7,087 nucleotides of DNA from Lachnospiraceae bacterium. GTDB lineage: Bacteria > Bacillota > Clostridia > Lachnospirales > Lachnospiraceae. The stretch lies in assembly GCA_003489085.1 (NCBI GenBank), contig DNJM01000060.1, positions 1-7,087 on the forward strand. Reading direction: 5' to 3'. The notes beneath the pieces are model-generated. The model was not told the origin of the DNA, searched no databases, and saw nothing but the letters and a program-made list of their open reading frames with translations. Positions 6,197-7,087 of this stretch are shown piece after piece. A program made the translations under genes and the position numbers. The number at the start of each line of letters is the position of its first letter. Position 1 is the first letter of the stretch.

Positions 6197-6622
6197 ATGG
6201 CGGAAGTGATGTGGAAAGCTATGGTCACAGCAATTCTGGTCCGGATTGCCGAGACGGATCTGAAGAAACGGAAGCTTCCGGATCGACTGACCTTCCTTTT
6301 GTTCGTGTGCGGAACCCCTGGGATCTGGCTTTCCGGAGACAGAATCTGGGTGCATATCATCGGCGCATTTGCCATCAGTACAGGGCTTTTCATGACAGAT
6401 ATGATCTGCCCGGGCGCAGTCGGCGGAGGTGATATCAAGTATATGGCAGCAGCCGGATGGATGCTGGGACTGTGGGAGAGTGCAGCAGCTTTTTGCGTGG
6501 CGGTTCTGCTTGCGGGAGGATACTGTGCTTTTGGAGTGGCATGCGGCCGTCTGAAAAGAAATTCGCATATTGCGCTGGGGCCTTTTTTGTGCGCCGGTAC
6601 GGCAGCGGCTCTGTGGCTGTAG
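6197..6622 (+). CDS. A24 family prepilin-peptidase-like membrane protease
   Basis: This 141-residue polytopic membrane protein resembles the peptidase domain of type IV prepilin peptidases (TadV/CpaA/PilD family), which cut leader peptides from prepilin-like proteins at the cytoplasmic membrane face. The first catalytic aspartate is Asp21 in ETDLKKRKLP, matching the family pattern of an Asp six to eight residues before a Pro. The second is Asp79 in GGGDIKY, the GxGD signature. IALGPFL near the C terminus is also typical. It lacks the N-terminal methyltransferase domain of PilD and has the short length of TadV/CpaA-like enzymes. The ATG at 6197 has AAGGAG seven bases upstream. No pilin, secretion ATPase or other pilus gene is visible, so its substrate must lie elsewhere. 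It is followed after 54 bases by a CLC-type gene on the same strand with no terminator seen between them. Confidence 0.85.
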   Translation: MAEVMWKAMVTAILVRIAETDLKKRKLPDRLTFLLFVCGTPGIWLSGDRIWVHIIGAFAISTGLFMTDMICPGAVGGGDIKYMAAAGWMLGLWESAAAFCVAVLLAGGYCAFGVACGRLKRNSHIALGPFLCAGTAAALWL

Positions 6623-6676
6623 ACCAGCAGCTCTGTCGATTGCAGAAGAGAAAATAAGGTTAAAGGATGTTAAAAA

Positions 6677-7087
6677 ATGAGAGAAGAACAAAATGTTGCG
6701 GTGTATTATGGGCAGCTGCTGGTATTGACAATGGCTGCTGCAGCCGCCGGTATGCTTGCCGGGGGCATGGATGCGATCTTTGGTATAGGATTGAAATATA
6801 TTACGGAATTTAGAAAGGAACATACGATATGGCTTTTGCCATTGCTTCCATTCACAGGAGTATTGTTAATCTGGCTTTATCAGAAATGGGGAGGCGACTG
6901 CAAAAAGGGAATGGGGCTGGTATTTGAAACCCATGATGAGAAGCGGGATGAGATTCCGCTTCGTCTGCTTCCCTTTGCCATGGGAGGTACCTGGCTGACA
7001 CATCTGACAGGCGGCAGTGTAGGCAGGGAAGGAGTAGCCGTGCAGATGGGGTGTACGATTTCCTATAATATCGGTAAACGGATTCCG
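6677..7087 (+). CDS. CLC-family transporter, probable fluoride/proton antiporter (partial)
   Basis: The first 137 codons are present and the frame stays open to the window edge, so the C-terminal part is missing. The product is a membrane protein of the CLC family. Hydrophobic helices lie at about 13-40 and 51-68. The second hallmark, GGSVGREGVAVQMG (112-125), carries the gating glutamate, Glu118. At the first hallmark, where chloride-type CLCs have GSGIP, this protein has GMGLV, placing Met79 where the ion-coordinating serine would be. From memory, Met79, Glu118 and a GREGV-like motif are features of CLC-F fluoride/proton antiporters, and the numbering matches the Enterococcus casseliflavus protein. 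Such proteins export toxic fluoride. The ATG at 6677 has AAAGGA nine bases upstream. The remaining selectivity residues lie beyond the window, so a chloride-type relative is not excluded. Confidence 0.82.
   Translation, partial: MREEQNVAVYYGQLLVLTMAAAAAGMLAGGMDAIFGIGLKYITEFRKEHTIWLLPLLPFTGVLLIWLYQKWGGDCKKGMGLVFETHDEKRDEIPLRLLPFAMGGTWLTHLTGGSVGREGVAVQMGCTISYNIGKRIP

Noticed and set aside
6269..6280. Twelve-base palindrome CGGAAGCTTCCG inside the prepilin peptidase gene
   Set aside because: It is perfect but short, encodes the functional KRKLPD segment near the first catalytic Asp, and is best explained by codon use.
6128..6823. A 231-codon open frame on the - strand opposite the prepilin peptidase and CLC genes
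   Set aside because: The translation is rich in Cys, His, Ser and Pro without domain pattern, and the + strand carries two genes with catalytic or family motifs and good ribosome binding sites.

Overview
This 7,087-base window looks like a chromosomal segment from a low-to-mid-GC Firmicute, most plausibly a gut Lachnospiraceae (Blautia/Dorea/Clostridium-type). That placement is inference. It rests on strong AGGAGG ribosome binding sites, a Lys-rich lipoprotein signal with an LAGC lipobox, a carbohydrate ABC importer of the kind abundant in these bacteria, and tightly packed genes. No rRNA, tRNA, CRISPR array, insertion sequence or attachment site was seen.

Region 1 (1-5008, + strand) is a carbohydrate uptake and cleavage operon. 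An AT-rich leader of about 237 bases contains a TTGACA box overlapped by a dyad. It is followed by a family 1 solute-binding lipoprotein (238-1509), a perfect 13-bp stem-loop (about 1535-1566), two MalFG/UgpAE-type permeases (1618-2499 and 2501-3346), and a cytoplasmic protein of the DUF4091/GH123 glycoside hydrolase type with an Asp-Glu pair in an SDEP motif (3362-5008). No ATPase gene is present, so the importer probably borrows a shared MsmK/UgpC-type ATPase. The likely scheme is capture of a glycan at the cell surface, import through the two permeases, and intracellular cleavage by the GH123-like enzyme. The substrate is unknown. Characterised GH123 enzymes remove beta-linked GalNAc, which makes amino-sugar glycans one hypothesis.

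Region 2 (about 5045-6080) holds a bidirectional terminator and then, on the - strand, a 304-aa cupin/AraC-type regulator (5091-6005). It has its own near-consensus promoter, TTGACA-17-TAAAAT. It is convergent with the operon and is the obvious candidate for its sugar-responsive regulator.

Region 3 (6006-7087) is a 191-base divergent intergenic region followed by two + strand genes unrelated to sugar uptake. The first is a small prepilin-peptidase-like (A24) membrane protease with both catalytic aspartates. The second is the first 137 residues of a CLC-family transporter that runs off the window. Met79 in place of the canonical selectivity serine, together with a GREGV motif, suggests the fluoride/proton antiporter (CLC-F) clade rather than a chloride channel.

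Overall this is mostly a recognisable metabolic locus. The points most worth a second look are the unknown substrate of the intracellular GH123-like system, the leader dyad and candidate short peptide, a 22-base inverted repeat just inside the hydrolase gene, and the CLC-F-like gene beside an orphan prepilin peptidase with no visible fluoride riboswitch.
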